Of a DNA stretch of 64,000 nt, positions 63,946 to 64,000 are shown piece after piece; positions within the stretch are counted from its first letter, which is position 1; each line of letters begins with the position of its first letter. Position numbers and translations under genes: made by a program. Below the pieces are notes generated by a model that worked only from the letters and a program-made list of their open reading frames with translations, was not told where the DNA came from and made no database searches. The stretch lies in contig JAJFZO010000609.1 in the NCBI GenBank assembly GCA_021397835.1, positions 8,124,001 through 8,188,000 of the forward strand. The letters are read 5' to 3'. The stretch comes from Moringa oleifera. Taxonomy: Eukaryota; Streptophyta; Magnoliopsida; Brassicales; Moringaceae.

Positions 63946-64000
63946 TCTACCTCTACCATAACCACTAGTTCTGCCTCTATTGTGACCATGGGCAGCATTG

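Larger units (their letters stand above)
60360..64000 (-). mobile_element. Ty1/copia LTR retrotransposon, degenerate, 5' part beyond the right edge
   Basis: Read on the minus strand from 64000 down, the fragments follow copia order. They are the gag zinc knuckle (about 63860-63940), a protease/pre-integrase segment (about 63400-63720, with KDGMFLF), integrase (about 62480-63290, with SPLELINIDLW and HFLDDFTRFTSIYPFKDK), RT (start HPMITKAKVDIFKPKLF near 62100), RNase H (about 60860-61092, with LWCDNQG), and then QEQIPNVLVKPLSTPQFLLLRSKLKV (about 60690-60770). Protease-integrase-RT-RNase H order identifies copia, not gypsy. Many stops and frameshifts, for example one near 63060 in integrase, make it dead. 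A purine tract AAAAGGGGA precedes the proposed 3' LTR. Confidence 0.88.

Noticed and set aside
1..64000. Phage, CRISPR, operon or toxin-antitoxin type system
   Set aside because: Everything recognisable is plant nuclear sequence with introns; no bacterial or viral gene block is present apart from endogenous retrotransposons.

Overview
The window is nuclear DNA of a flowering plant, most likely a woody eudicot. Genes are split by GT-AG introns and the intergenic DNA is very AT-rich. There are many GA/CT microsatellites and decayed LINE, CACTA-like and Ty1/copia elements. The proteins fall in plant-only families (receptor-like cytoplasmic kinase VII, R2R3-MYB, calmodulin-like). No bacterial-type operon, CRISPR array or tRNA was seen. 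Species is not determined.

Layout. 1-324: 3' end of a calmodulin-like gene (+). 1972-5570: CUE-domain ubiquitin-binding protein (-, 5 exons). 5571-10877: promoter regions and AT-rich spacer. 10878-14413: PBS1-like cytoplasmic kinase (+, 6 exons) with a 46-base poly-G run in intron 1. 14414-17850: spacer with a decayed triple repeat. 17851-17988: a MIR171 hairpin (-) with a TATA box upstream; this gene has no ORF and was found by reading the sequence. 18090-23192: spacer with purine/pyrimidine tracts. 23193-28334: UDP-GlcNAc-transporter-like protein (-, 10 exons). 28335-31414: AT-rich spacer. 31415-49396: TBC1D15/GYP7-like RabGAP (+, 15 exons), swollen to 18 kb partly by intronic LINE sequence. 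50518-51425: MYB82-like R2R3-MYB (-, 3 exons). 51531-60359: gene-poor DNA with a decayed CACTA-like element. 60360-64000: 3' part of a broken Ty1/copia element (-), running off the right edge.

The exon chains were joined by hand. In each case the phases close exactly and give complete proteins of 282 aa (CUE), 429 aa (kinase), 340 aa (transporter), 656 aa (RabGAP) and 239 aa (MYB).

The genes are ordinary, separately transcribed plant genes: calcium sensing, ubiquitin binding, cytoplasmic kinase signalling, miR171 control of GRAS factors, nucleotide-sugar transport, Rab GTPase control and epidermal/trichome-type MYB regulation. They do not form one pathway. The RabGAP-MYB82 pair appears to keep the neighbour relation it has in Arabidopsis. 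I found no convincing new biological system. The most useful non-obvious items are the MIR171 locus, the LINE insertion with a candidate target-site duplication, the poly-G tract and several small decayed tandem duplications.
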